Shown here in pieces: positions 1 to 13,848 of a DNA stretch of 64,000 bases (position 1 is the first letter of the stretch; each line of letters opens with the position of its first letter). The notes under the pieces are model-generated. The model was given only the letters and a program-made list of their open reading frames with translations, did not search any database and was not told where the DNA came from. The stretch covers positions 67,128,001-67,192,000 of the forward strand of contig CM060831.1 of assembly GCA_030762175.1 (NCBI GenBank), given 5' to 3'. This DNA is from Metallyticus violacea (Eukaryota > Arthropoda > Insecta > Mantodea > Metallyticidae). A program made the position numbers and the translations under genes.

Positions 1-2035
1 TTACACAACATACCTGCTGGAAACAGTCAAACAAAACATTCAAAAATATATAACAACAAAATATACATTTTCAGTGAGACCTGCAATTACCTGACCAGCA
101 ATCCAATTTTATAAAATTGTCTACACAATTTTCAAAATGTATAACTGTTTTTTCTAATTACAGTTGTCCGAAAGGTTGTATATAAAACCTATGTATTAGA
201 TGAGTGTCAGATTTTATATCTGAATTATGTACTTCTGTACTTTACATTTGTTTATAGCATAAATATTATGTGGTCATCCACTGAAACAAAAATCTTATCG
301 TATTAACAATGATTCATATCTCTACTAACCTATCTTTGGCATTCATCTGTATATGGAATATCTTCTACAACATTAAAATGCACAATTAAAATGTATATAC
401 TGCTTTATAATATAATAACCTTCCTTGCATTCTTGATTTCTACTTGAACACATCAGAATTCGGAAGCATACATACCGTTCATTCATATTAATAATGAAGA
501 CAATGTTATAAATGTTTATATAATTATATATATATAGCTTTTACATTAATATATTGTATTAATAAAAAAAAAAAGAAATTTATCTTCTGCGCTTTGGTAA
601 CATTCATACTTTGTAGTAAACATGAATTTTTAAAGTGTATGTAAAATGCTCTACAGTAGGATAACAATACTGCTCTACTTCAATGTACATATAATCTAAA
701 TTTAAAATGCATCCTTTCATGGTTGAAAATGCTATATACATTATAAATGTATAAGACATACAACTTTAATCTGTATCATAAAAGTGTTTTAAGTTAGTGA
801 TCAAAAAGTGATTTGTCTTTGGAATATAACAGTTTAAAAGCTTGAATATTATATATATTTATATATATAGTGACTGCAATAAAACAGTACATCAGAGAAG
901 ATACAGCGAGTACGTATACAGATTCATAATTGATTCTCTTTTACTTTACTTCTTTAATAATATTACCAGGTTCATTTCTTACATTTGTTTTACTATCTGA
1001 AAAGAAATTCAGACTACTGTAAAAGCTGCTTATATCAATAACTAAAATATTTAATATTCTGCTTTATATTTTAACAATATCTAGATTTGTATTTTAACTG
1101 AGTTGGCTGTTTGCTGAATACTTAAACTGCTTACAAAAGAAGCAAAATCTATAAAACAAACAAAAACAAAAGGGAAAACATTTATGTGTTGTTCTTGCAA
1201 AAACATTACTTCTTATTTGGTTGTTTGTGTGCTTCCAGGTGGTCTCTGGCCTCTTTTTGTGTGTGTGAATGTGTAATAAGTTATTATGCCAAAATACCCT
1301 TCAGTGCCAAACATTAAAAATTAAATCAAACTTTAAATAATTAGTTTTAGCAGGTCCTTTAAGATGATAAGGAATGGATGAAAAGTTGATGCAAATGAAT
1401 AAGGAGTTCTTAGTATTTTATATTACCTTTTTAGGGTATGGGAAAACTCTGGAATAAATCTTATCTAGACAACTTATCCTGACCAGGGATCAAAACCAAG
1501 CCTACAAGCTGACAAGCAAATGAAAACATACTGATAAGTCTTAATCTAACATGAAAAAAGTTCCTGTATTGGAAAAGTTTTATTTATTCAACATAACACA
1601 ACAGTCTTAAAGACTTGAACATTTTGTTTGTATTGGTTTGTGTAAATCACTCTTCCACACATTTATCACTATTTCATTCAAGAAAATTATCATTATTTCT
1701 ATTTTTTTTCTTTTTTAAGTCTTAAAAATAGTTAATCTGAGGAGGTCAAATCTGGCAAATGTGTAAAATGGGTAATACATTCAACTTCAACTTCATTCCA
1801 TTATTTGTATCACAACTAGATAGCAAGTATGTTCTTTTCAAAAGTACATTTTAGGAAGTTTTACTACAATACTCCACAATTTTTTCCCACCAGAGCTTTA
1901 TATTGTCCTAAGCGGTTGTAAGTGGTGGTTATAATTGTTCTGTCTTACACAAATTACTGATGTGAGGAACCTTTCATGCCAACTTTTTAATATGAAATTT
2001 TTTGCATTCCTATTATTTTAATTGTTCTTTTATTT
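1..2035. other. AT-rich sequence without a supported gene
   Basis: No coding exon, RNA gene or recognisable transposase was found. Short (TA)n tracts occur near 525-540 and 850-870. It could be intergenic or a distal 3' UTR of the PRDM gene. Confidence 0.5.
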
Positions 2036-2039
2036 CTAA

Positions 2040-2265
2040 ATTGTAATGATAGACCTATGATTTATCTTTTACATATGTTCCAACATATTAGAAGCATCCT
2101 CTTCAAAATGGCATCAATATGGTGTAGAATCTGAGTTATTTGTGATCAGCATTGTCGGGCAAGGTAGTTCAAGTGGATATATGCCATTTTGAAAAGGATG
2201 CTTCTAATATTTTGGAACAAATGTAAAAGATAATCATTGGTCCATCATTACAATACAATGTTTTA
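2040..2265. repeat. Foldback (MITE-like) element with roughly 80-base arms
   Basis: The left arm, from about 2040 to 2120, includes ATCTTTTACATATGTTCC and AGAAGCATCC. It matches the reverse complement of about 2180-2265 with few mismatches. The centre (about 2125-2175) is unrelated to the arms and carries no coding capacity. It resembles a non-autonomous palindromic element, but no second copy is seen in this window and the family is unknown. Confidence 0.7.
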
Positions 2266-2984
2266 CCATCAAGTATTACTAAATTTTTTATCTATCACGT
2301 TTCTTTAGAATTTGCAATATAAAATCTATACTTATCATCAAAATGGGGCTATCACTTATTTATCAAAGAATACATTATTTCCCATAATAACTACTTTTGC
2401 CTTTGTTTAAAATAAAGGTTCTCTAACTTTTATCAATGCTCCTTCATATACATATATAAAACCATGTGATCTTGTTACTGACATAATTGTCAGTCATTAC
2501 AGGCAGATGGTAACTAAGTGGACACTGCATTAATATAACAAAGAATAGACAAAAGAAAAACAATAAATATATTGGATGACTGTGAAAATGAATTGTAATT
2601 TAAGACCATTTTGTAAACAAAATGTGAGATTACCTTATTTTTTGGGTCTTCTAAACTATTCTATCCATAGAAACAGACAATTGAGATCAGAAAATAGCAG
2701 GAATTTACATACTTTTACTGTTACTACAACAAATAATATGACTTATAACTTGACAATCTGAAATTTCTATTAGCATATCAAACTCTGAATGCATGACCCT
2801 GGACCAAGAACTTATTGCTATGAAATGCAAATACTAAAACATTTAAAGACAAAATTAAATTTTAAAAGACTTTATATTACAAAGGAAAATAAATAATGCT
2901 CTACTTTCAGTCACTTTCTTTGCTGGATTTACCAGCACTGTCTCCAGATACATGAATGACAAATCTGTCATTTTCCTCCATTAG

Positions 2985-3720
2985 CTAAACATAATATTCA
3001 CATTCTTTGTTTATTGTTGCTTTTTACATTTTCTCCATTACTACTCATCAATGCATCCTACACATTCACACAATAGTTCACAAACATGGGTGTCACATTG
3101 TGTTTCCTTATGATGTTTCAGACTAGCCCACACTAGTTCAAGGGATTAAAAACATGGTGATAAGGGGTTAGTCTTAATACTTCATGTTCAGATGCTTCAG
3201 CTAACTTGTCTATTGCATATTGCTTATTTATATTTGCTCTATCATAACTGTTTTTATTGGAACTGGGTTGGGTATGAAAATATTTAATTCTTGCATGAAG
3301 CCAAAATCTCATTTTTTCTAAACTATATAGGTATTTTTACAATTTGCCACAAATGATAACTGGCACTGTCTGTATAATAATATATTTCCTATCTTTGGGC
3401 AGATTTTTCAGTAAAATTTCCATTCATTTTGTCATACCTTAGAATCAGAAATGTTTTTTGCCAAAAATTGATTTCACAATAATTATTTACGCCTTCTAAA
3501 GTACTATCTGAGGTGATTCCATTATAATATACCTTTTATTTGGGCTACGAAAGTGAAACCCAAATTTTCCTACAAGATCCCAAGGGAAGTTCTTTTTTAT
3601 AGGATTTCGGAAGTGCGCAGCATGTTAGGAATGAGTGAATGAGTGTTGCAGGTTTTTCCTTGGTTATAAAAGCTGTAGTTTCTCGCCAAACTATTTCACA
3701 TTCAAATTCATCAACTTTCC
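2985..3720 (-). pseudogene. Decayed IS630/Tc1-type DDE transposase
   Basis: Read on the minus strand with several frameshifts and stops, fragments line up with the DDE domain of IS630/Tc1-mariner transposases. Near 3390 a remnant of the DNASYH motif reads SASYH and leads to a KIPI segment. A linker with QYAIDKLAEASEHEVLRLTP follows. At about 3130-3165 the motif YHHVFNPL then ELVWASLK corresponds to the conserved YHxxxNPIExxWAxxK block. Frames shift at least once inside that block. It is dead and unrelated to the host gene. Confidence 0.6.
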
Positions 3721-4224
3721 TCAATCATTTTGATTTTGTTCCTGCCTTTTTGGGCATTACTGGTCCTTCCTAATGATTTTTCTGACTGTTAGCATACTCA
3801 GTTACAAAATTTTAGCCATCTCACTTATGAATACTTTCTTCACAACTTAGTCATACACTTAGTACCAGAAAAATGATCAGCTTCAATATCATGCATTTCC
3901 TCTTCACCATTCCCTTGCAGCTCATTATCATGCATTTGCACTTCATTATTATTCACTGGCACCTTAATGAAGGATGCCACATATTTAACTTTAATAGACA
4001 CTGCCAAGATAAACATTATTCCTAAACAGTAACAACACAGCTGCGTAAGAAAAACAATTTAATCTACATTTGGCAACATGCTCTTCTTTCCATTCCATGT
4101 GGACTTATTGAGAATTGTCAGCAGCTAAAACTATCATGTAATTGCATACTGCAGAGCAAGAAAGATGAGCTGTGTGTTGCATGTCAGGTTAAGCAATGAG
4201 AGATAAAATAGCAGCCAACCTTTG

Positions 4225-4540
4225 ATACCAAGTGGAAATGAATTTCTGGAACAGGCTTTACAATAAGCTGCTTAACAAATTTATGCTTTTATTTGATTCT
4301 TTTCTACAGAGTGTCTACAGGAATTGCAGAGTGGTGCTGACACAACCACACAATACTGTCTTGTATACAGTATTTTATTTTTTAATGTACCCCAGAGGTA
4401 AAAGTCACAAGGGGTTAGTTTGGGGGATTGAGGAGGCCTAAAATCCTTACTAATAATTCTATCAATCTGAAACACACTTTCAATTTCTCTCATTGAAAAA
4501 ATTGGCAGAGACTTGTTGAAAAAAGGCAAGGGGTCCCTGT
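4225..4540 (-). pseudogene. Mariner-like transposase 3' remnant
   Basis: An 82-codon minus-strand ORF contains RPPQSPKLTPCDFYLWGTLK, the conserved W-PPxSPDLTPCDFxLWGxLK block of insect mariner-type transposases, followed by KNKI and a decayed C-terminus. The catalytic Asp expected in SPD is Lys here (SPK). Upstream parts of the transposase are not recognisable. Confidence 0.72.
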
Positions 4541-4684
4541 TGGTCAGTTCTTTATATTATATATAAAAGAGGCATTAGTGTATGCACATATGTCATATGC
4601 TACAGTTACTTTCTATGGTTTTAACTTTAACAATTTAGTAGATTTTTGCACAGAGCCGTAAGAAATGTCTGTTTATTATGAAAG

Positions 4685-4951
4685 GTGTCATCTACTGTTT
4701 CTTCGGTGAGGAACCTATATTGTCTGTTAGGTTTCTTAAACTACCTGTGGACTGAAATTTATTGTAAAGATTATGAAGTGTTGTATGACAGAACTTTTAC
4801 ACCCAGGAATGTTTCTGAAATCATTTTGAACTTGATAAGAGATTGGATTAAAGCATTTGAACCATATCACTTTGTTATTTATTACAGAACAAAACATACC
4901 GCTTATAATTGCTTAAATGAATCAACTCAACCACTTTCAGATCCACGCTGA
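4685..4951 (+). other. Unassigned 88-codon ORF
   Basis: An open frame with no recognised domain sits just beyond the mariner remnant. It is Tyr-, Asn- and Leu-rich with no clear splice sites or homology that I recognise. It could be transposon debris or chance. Confidence 0.15.
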
Positions 4952-7427
4952 TGGCCAGAAGCCTTATTCTAGTCAATGGCAGGAAACACATGCACACATG
5001 CTTAGTAGAAAAATACTGCAAGATGGCTCTTAGTTCATTGAATTGTTATATATTTTCTTAGTTCTTTTTGCATAGCAGCACGATTGAAAATTCTATAAAT
5101 TATAAAGAAAAGGCCTTGTATGTTAGAACTTTCATCATTAGGTAATAATAACTGCAATTCAATTAAATTATTACAATGTAATTTTGGAAGTGAGAAAATG
5201 TACTTTTTTTAAACTTTATCTTATACCATTTTGCAATTTTCTTGATCCAATTTTATATTACAAATTATAACATTAACAAAGCAAACAGTTTCTTATCATT
5301 TATGTTAATGTAGGAATAGATGATGTCACACCAAGTGGCTTTAAACCATTAATCTTCCTTTGGAGCAACTGCAGTTCAATCCCAGCAACTCTATGTAGGA
5401 TATGTGGCATCTGGGAAGCTTTTCTAAGGGCAGTGCAAATTCACTTGCCATTCATTCCTCTAAATATTTCATTATTATCCTCTGGTGCAAAGCAGACCAA
5501 CTAAATTCCAGTGTGCAATTTTATTACACCATTGCCCTCTTTCACATGAGTAGCAAGTGAAGCATCACAATTATGTTCATTCAGAACCTCAGAAAAATAT
5601 TGTAAATCATATTTACTAAACAGGCAGCATAACTGAAATGATCACCAATAATATACCTTTTGCAATAAGCCTGACCACCTGAGATGCAAATTTTTTGAGC
5701 AAGTGGTTTTAAAAATTTTGTTTGCCACTGACATCTTTGATAATTGTAAAGGTATTTCCTAATATAACTAAGAGAAGCAGTTCAATAATGCAATAGAACT
5801 TATGCCATATTACCTTCTCATTTTCAGTTCACTTTTAACTTTCTTTAATTTTCACGATTTAAACATTGTAAACGGAAATATAAGATTTATTCCATTACGA
5901 TTAAAATTACATATTTAGGTGTAATAGGAGTCTATATTCCTTTAGAGAATGAATAAAATTAATATAATAATTACAATGTTGAATAAACAAAAAAAATTAT
6001 ATGAATTATTTCACCCAGATAAATTATGATGACTAGAAAATTCTAAACACTCTCCCCAAAAAGAAAAGTATCAACATCATTTTTATAAACTTTAATATGT
6101 AAATAAAATATGCTTCAGCAATTATTATAAATATTAGAATAAATAAATACTATTTGTTTGTAAAAAAGCAACTAACCTTAAAATGTAAGGTGAAACTAAT
6201 TGAAAAATTTTAACCTATTAAACACATTACTCTATAAATAATAACAGTAAACAGAAACAAACGTTTAGGCAAAAGATTAAAATGGTATATCACATATAGC
6301 TGCTCAGTTACTTATGCCGCATATAAACCCCAATTTGGTGAATTAGGCATCCTAAAAATTTTTGTATTCTATGTGCTCTTTAGTACACAAAAGAGAAATT
6401 GAATGTTTTTAGCGACTGAGCAAACACTCATATACATAATACTACGTTTATTTATCATTAGATATTCCTAATTCTTAGACAGGCTAGCAATAACTAACAG
6501 CACTATATGTATATATGCATTGTTATTTTAATAATCATCCAATTAAAGTATAAGATAATAAATATAAATAACTTTAAATTAATCATTAATAAATAACTGA
6601 AGAAAGACATTTTATTATACTCCTGAATTTTAGAATTATATGTGTAATACAGTGAAAGCAATTTAAAAATCCTGCAACTTAGCTTGCCAACCAGCAAACT
6701 ACCAATAGCTGAGATTCCCCACACAGCTTATGCAGTGCCATTCTCTCTGCCAGTTAGTTTGAAACAGGATTTAAACAGAGTTGGGCAGTTGTGTTGTGCA
6801 GTCAAAAATGATATTTAATTAAATAGTGCAGTAGTGTTTTACAATGATGAGATATTAATTGTACTGCCATATATATATATCTTCAAGGTATACAACAGTT
6901 ATATAGAAAGTCATGTGGCAGAATCAGATGCATTTAGATGAAAATTTCCTGGCAGCTTAGTTCCAAAAACAACAAATTTAATGACACAGGTTCTATGACT
7001 GACCAGAAAAAATAATGAAGATGTTATGTACTCACAGAAGAAAAACAGAGCTTCCATTATACTCTCCTAGTTCCCTAGTCTTATGGTTTATTTTTTAACT
7101 TTGTGGGACATTGAAAAATAGAACATATCCAACTTACTCTGACAAACTGGGGGAACTTAAAACAAATATCTGAAATGAAGTGAGCTGATGCATGTCAGTA
7201 ATAATTTCCTAAGATGATGTGAATTGTGTCAGGGAAAATGGACAACATTTCCAGAACCTGCTGTAAGTAGGATGAGTACCAAATTCTGTTATTTAATATG
7301 TTGTACCTAAGTTTTAAAAGATGTTCTTGTGCCAAGAGTCTATGCAATAAAATAGCACGGTAATGCAGGGTTCAACTGCGAACTAGCTAAACTATATATC
7401 AGGACTTTTAAACTGATTTTGCTATAT

Positions 7428-7428
<1 letters not shown>

Positions 7429-7465
<37 letters not shown>
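7429..7465. repeat. (CA)n(TA)n microsatellite
   Basis: About twelve CA units run directly into TA units. Confidence 0.95.
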
Positions 7466-10400
7466 GAGCATCAATAAAATATTTTTGTCAATGCTATCAT
7501 TACATTAGGTACTTTTGTTTTGTAGAACTCGGAATAATGTCAATTTTGTATACAAAAAAACTTACATGTCTGTATATGTGTAAATTTAGTGGTATACTAC
7601 TGTGTTGGTGTGGAAAAATATTGAGTGCATGTAAATCTATTATTATAATACTTATATACTATGGTTTGTAGGTTTCTATACATAATGACAAATTTAACAT
7701 CATTTGAATGATTTGATGGGTGAAATAAATTGATATGTGACTTACTGTTGAGTCCTTAAGCATAATATGCACAGAAAAATAAACAAATATATAAATAAAT
7801 TGAAGCACTCTGATACTTAACATTTTTTGGCACTTTGAAGTTAAGCTTTGCTTTTAGTATTAAAAACTTTATAAACGTACAATATGATTGAAGAGTTTTC
7901 AAAGTGTACCACAACTGCCAGTGTCAACAGTAGCACATGGAAATTCTTGATAGAAATACTGAGAAGTGGGAAGCAAGAATAATTATGGACTATTACACGC
8001 TCTTCACTTATAATAATTCTGAGATAAATACATACCTTTCAAAGGTAAATCTGCTCCAATTTAAATTGTTTTAAAATTGTTCTATAATTTTTCCATTGAG
8101 TATGTACCAATTTACTTGGATCATTCTTATGTTTATTCACTTGTCAAAATACCAAGTGCACAATATATGAAAGAAAATTAAGGAGAAATGATTATTTTTC
8201 ATCCTCTTAAGGAGATATGCTATAAAATTTTATACTCAATTGCATAAAAGGAAAACAATTGAATTGGTATGTCATGTTTGAAAGATGAAAGATGACCAAC
8301 AGCCAAAATAAGTATTAAAATGGATGTAAATATGAAAGGCTAGAAGGAATTAAAAGCCAACACAGCAGAGAGAGTTACAAAGAGATTTGTAAAATAAAGA
8401 TATTGGAGAAAGGTGATATACATAAAAGTGCAATCAAGCATCATTAACCTATTAATAATAAATTGCCAGTTTAAGGATCACTACTCACCTTTTTTCTTTC
8501 ACAATCTTCCATGAGAAATTGTTTCTGTATTCTAAAGTGGGAAAAGACTTTGCCTATCTCCAAGGACATCTGTTTAATAATAGCATCAAGAATAACCATA
8601 TTTTACAGAAGATAAAATTAAAAGTTCTATCATTATATAGGTCATCCAATTATCTGATGAGCAATGTGGTGACAGAGGATTGCATCAATCAATAAGCCAT
8701 TATTTAAGGCCAGTCAGGTTACATAAGTTAGCAGACAGGAAGTTTACTGCACTGCTAAGTTGGTTTCGAGTCTCATGTCATTAGTTTCAGGCCATTTGAA
8801 TAGTGAAAGAAACAACAAATGTCTAATCCTAGAGTAAAGGCTACTAAGAATAATAAATGCCAAATACTAGGCCTAATTATCCTACCAAGTGTTTATTTAC
8901 AATTTGTATGACTACCAAGTTGCTTGTGCGTAATTTGAAGAGAAATTATCAGATGATCGATTTCCAAGTCAGAATGTGATTCATAAATAATAATATCCAA
9001 ACACTTTAGACAAATTAAAGGATAACATTTGTCAAGAGATAAATTTAATTTCTTAAAGAGAATTTCATGAGCAGATCCCAGAATTAAGTGGAAATGAAGG
9101 AAGGCAGTTCAAGTATCTTCTTACATGATATGGGCACATACATTTAAGTGCACTAGAATTTATTAGATTGTGGCTCTAGAGTTTCTATCATTGATCTTAT
9201 GCTTCCTCACATACCTGTACTGATTACAATGTAACCTGGCTGAGCAAACACAAACCTGCCAAGAAGAGCTGTCATTGTGAAATTTCCTATGATATATTTC
9301 ACAATGAGTGTAATTCACTATCTTGTTAGATAGTACAATGCTAATTTTTTTAAAAAAGTATAATACTTCCATATTCATCCATTAAAAATTTATAAGTTTT
9401 AAGTGCTCATTAAAGAATGGGAAGACACTTCCTGTTTATTAAATTCCTGCTTCTGGTAGTTCATGAATTTAATGCAGTATGTAGTATAATAATTTAGTAC
9501 ATATAAAACTATGTTTACGGAATTTGGGAATCCACACAGTGAAACTTTTGTTAATCTTATTTTTGATTTTTAGTGTTTTACTTTAAATCAAAATAAGATT
9601 AACATATAAAACTGTTTTCAAAAGGAAGTAAATAATATATTTATATCTCACATTATTAAACATGGATTAAAAATAAAAACTAGAGCACTACTGAATAATT
9701 TAGAACTTTATCCCTGAGCAATTTTGTCACCTTAAATATTTTTACTCTTTTATCTTCAATTCAATTTGCAGACTTTAAATGCAAACGTCCAACTCAGTTC
9801 ACATATTTTATCTGGTGTCAACATAACACAGCACAAAACAGCTGGGACTACAATGTACACTCCATTTGTTTTAGTATCAATCTTCAACAATTGCTGCCAT
9901 TGCACCACATGTATGGCTGATGTGGGATAGCAGGCATTGACAATATAAACAGCCTTATTTTGTTCTATAATCTATGATTCCTAAAAAATGATAACACAGC
10001 ATAGCAGACAAAAATTGTAGTCCATTTTGAAAAGAAGTTTATAAATATATCTCTACATGCATAAATTGAACATAACCTATGTACATATCCCCAATGCTAT
10101 TTCATCTTGAATGAATAAAGGCATATAAATAAATACAAACAAGTATGGCACAATGATTCATAAATCTTATCAACACATATGTAGTACATACATTCTGTAC
10201 TACAAAAATAAAATATATAAGACCATATAAATTCAAAATGGTAAAAAGGATAATGTATCCTTAGGTACACAGTAAATAGTTTCACTTAACAAGATCTGAC
10301 TAGTTTCAAATGCAAGATGAAAATGAATAAGATATACTTTATAAAAAAATGAAAGAATATTTATAGCTTTACTTAAAGTGGTCTGAAATGGTCAATGTAC

Positions 10401-10504
10401 ATTGTTTTGAAGCTTCCCAGTTCAAAGCTTGAATAATGAAAGTTTAATGTCCTTAGTGTTAGCAGTTATTGCATACCACAGTTGCTTGTGCTACAATTTG
10501 CTTC

Positions 10505-10537
10505 TTTATTAAAGCAATATCTTCTCTCTTGTTTATT
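10505..10537 (-). terminator. Candidate poly(A) signals for the PRDM gene
   Basis: The first AATAAA hexamers I found by eye below the stop codon on the minus strand are at 10532-10537 and 10505-10510. They would give a 3' UTR of about 1.35 kb. In such AT-rich sequence the hexamer arises by chance, so this is only a candidate. Confidence 0.22.
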
Positions 10538-11866
10538 TGAAAGTTCAGAAAATATATTTTAAGTACTCCCTATGAAATACAAAAATATGATTCTATAGAG
10601 AAGGCAAGAGAAACAATTTAACAAAAAATTGTGATTAGGGGAGGAAGGGGAAAAACACAGAGGGGGAAATTCAATATTACTTAATATTTTACCTGCAATA
10701 CTGAACACATTAAAGGAGCCTTTAACAAAGATGAACATGCAGAATATTAAGAATATCAATGGTAAAATTGAACCCTAAATTGTTACACAAGTGCATTTTC
10801 TTTAAGGCCAGTACTGAAATGATAATTGAAAAAATTAATTATCTTGTACATTGGAAGGATGTCAGAGCATGCCAATGAAATATTCACAAATACAATGTTC
10901 TTTTTTTAGCAACTATTCAATGTTCCATGACATCTGCAAAGTTAAGACAATGAATGGAATGAATTAATAGGCATAGAATCCATTAGCATGTAAAGCTGCT
11001 TGATATTTGCACATGCATTTTCAGAGTTAGGGAAAACTGAGATAAAATACTGGCAAAATTGGAACACTTAATTGGCACAATTAATGAAAAAATATTATGA
11101 ATAGCAAGGAAGAAAACATAACTTTGCTTTTTTAGTTTGTTAAAACCTTAAAATATTTTATAGATGATTATTAAATAGACTTTTTTGTGATCAGTGGCAA
11201 TCACCATTTCTCATTTGTTTTCACATTTTGTCACTTCAAAGAGAGAAGATATGCTATATTCAATAATGTTATTAGTGTTGCTTTAAGCATCCCAATGCAA
11301 TAAAAATATTTCTTCTAGACACACTACTAACAGTTAATACAAAGTTAATAATAAATCACATTAAAAAGGCAAAAATGGGGAGCACAAATAATAAATTTAA
11401 AGTCATTAGACCTTTTATCAAACTTTGATGATATAAGTCTAAGAAACTGCAATAAATGTATATTGGTACTCTGAGGCATTTTATATTTATGCACTTTTGT
11501 TTAACAAGGAATAAAAAAATAACCAATGGAATGCTAAATTTTGAACTTCAAAATGCTTGCATCTAATCATACCATTCCAAAGTTCTATAACATTTGGCTG
11601 TTAATGGAACTTATATAAATGCTTTCCATTAGATTTTCAGTTGTGATAACAGAGGTTTGTTAAAAAAATCAATTTGTTTTAAGCGAATGCTTTTCCTTTG
11701 CAGCTTGTGTTCTCATTGTTCAGGTTTTCTTTGGTACTGACTTAATATATACTTCTATAAACATGCATCAATGTCAAAAGAAGTATTACAGTGATTCTGA
11801 TGATGTATTTAACTTCATTTTATATCATAATTAACATATATTTCTAATATTTAAAATAAGTATTCA

Positions 11867-13848
11867 TTAATAATATCCTGAGTAATGATGGTAAGTAGTA
11901 GGTGAGGTGGACGTAATGTGAGGCGTTCTGGAAGGTGGATGGTATGGAGAAGGAGAAAGAGGATAGCTTTGATATCCTGGGTGGAGTGGAGGTGACATTA
12001 TTCGCCCCGGTTCAACCAATCCCTGATTACTGACTGTGGGCAAAGGAGACATAAGTGCAGCTCCTCTTGTCAGTTCTGGCACAACATGGTTTGGTGTACC
12101 AGGTGGTGCTGGTGTTGCTGCTATGCGTGGATCTGGTGATGATGTCATTACCCGTGCTGATGGGGGGAGCTGATGATGGTGATGATGGGAATGGTGACTG
12201 GAAGGAGGAGCATGATGCGACATCACAGTGGTAGATGAGCGAGAGAGAGACAAATCTACACTGTGACGCCCCACAGGTGTTGTAAGATCCAAGCTGACCA
12301 CCCGCAGCACCTCAGAATGAGAATATGGTGGAGGAGGAGGGGAAGATGCATAGCCAGAGCCTCTCCCTGTCATGCTCAAATCCACACTTTGTCTCTCTGC
12401 AGATGCCATATCATATAAGACACTTGCATGATGATACCTTGACATAGACTGAGAACTTGCTGACACAAAGCTATGGTGGTACCCACTACCTGAGCGAGCA
12501 GACATGTCTAGACCTTGCAGCTCTGGGGTGGTTCCTACGAGAAGTGGTTCAAAGCTTGGACGTTCACTAGAGGTGCGTCCAAATTCCTGAACTGCTTCCA
12601 GGGCTTCATACTGCTTGTAAGCTGCAGCAGCTGCTGCTAAATCTAACTGTAAAGCTTTCTCTTTAACACCCAAGCTCAGGTTTTGAGCAACCACAATTCC
12701 TTCACCCTCATCGCTTGAAAGATTGTCTGTTGGAACCTGATGGTGATGCAATTCATAACGTGGTGTAGGAGTGGCTGCAGGAGAGACCAGCTCTTCCTGA
12801 TGATGGAGACTATAACCTTCAATATGGCTTCGATGATTGTCTGGTGTTCCTGCTGGTGACATGATTTCTTCCTGATGATGAAGATTGTAGCCCTCAACTA
12901 AGTGTGATGATCTAGATGGAGCTGGGGCTGGAGTTTCAGCAGGAGAGATTAAGTCTTCTTGATGGTGAAGATTGTATGGGTCAATAACCTGAGGACGATG
13001 CAAATGATGGGCTGGAGAAGAAGTCATCTCATCTCTTTGAAGGGCATATCCATCCAAGTGTTGTAAATGGTTTGAGGGTGAGGATTCTTCAGGACTCATG
13101 TGCTGTGGATGTTGATCAGGGGTTGTTGCTGGAGACACCAATTCTCTTCCAGCTTGTTGTAGAGCATAATCATCAAGGTGATTACTTGGAGGAGACTGTG
13201 AGGAATGATGCATAGGAGGTGATGAAGTCAAGTCATGATGGTGTCCATTAACCAAGTGATGAGCTGAAGATGCCGCCATGGAGTAAAGAGATTCACCATT
13301 CTGCTTTTCATTACCAGCTATATCACTTGAGGTAATCACAGTAGGAGAATTTACTGAAGAACCAATGACACTGCAGCTGCCACTCATATCAATATCTCTC
13401 TCTGCTGCATTCAAGGCTGCCTCTACCAGTAAGCTGGCATTTGATTCTGGTCTTCGATACATAGGTGGGGGTGTCTTTGGCCTTATTGGTTCTACAATAC
13501 TAATACTCACATCATCCTCTTCACCTGTTAAAGTTGCACTGACTTCTGAGACTTCTGCTACATCTTTTTCTTCTTCAAACTCATAAACATCATGACTTGA
13601 ATTTTTCTCAGGGACCATGTTCTCTTGTGATAAAGACCTGTGAGCCTCCACGGTAGTTATTGCATCGCCCATCCACTTCTTGCTTCCTTTACTCATAACA
13701 ACCTTATTAGGGGTGGTGCCAAATGCTGAATTTTGTGTAATGTAAGGTTCCAACATTGGTGGCTGCTGCCCAGTGTGCTCATTGGGCAATGGTGGAGGTG
13801 GTGGTGTTAAACATGGAGGCCCATCTCTACCTCCTTTATCATCTTGTA
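11867..13848 (-). CDS. PRDM gene exon I: long Pro/Ser/His-rich C-terminal tail and stop
   Basis: A 1,982-base terminal exon with acceptor TTAACAG just above 13848 and a stop codon at 11867. It encodes 659 residues and no recognised fold. Visible pieces are a Pro run (CLTPPPPPLP), an acidic patch, a block of at least five degenerate repeats built on a GYxLHHQEExxSPAxTP pattern (about 12745-13190), an alanine-rich LDLAAAAAAYKQYEAL segment, two SVDLS motifs (near 12250 and 12380), a His-rich stretch and a Pro/Tyr-rich end (YHHYSGYY). SVDLS resembles the PxDLS motif through which some PRDM proteins bind the CtBP corepressor, but the leading Pro is absent. The ORF is also open through intron sequence up to 13987, but that part lacks support. 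Confidence 0.9.

Larger units (their letters stand above)
4960..11866. other. AT-rich 3' flank of the PRDM gene
   Basis: Mostly unique-looking sequence. The lower part is probably intergenic; the part nearest 11866 is likely 3' UTR. I see a (CA)n(TA)n tract at 7429-7465 and no convincing coding exons. A short GTTCAATCCC near 5375 looks like a tRNA B box but lacks a clear A box. Confidence 0.5.
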
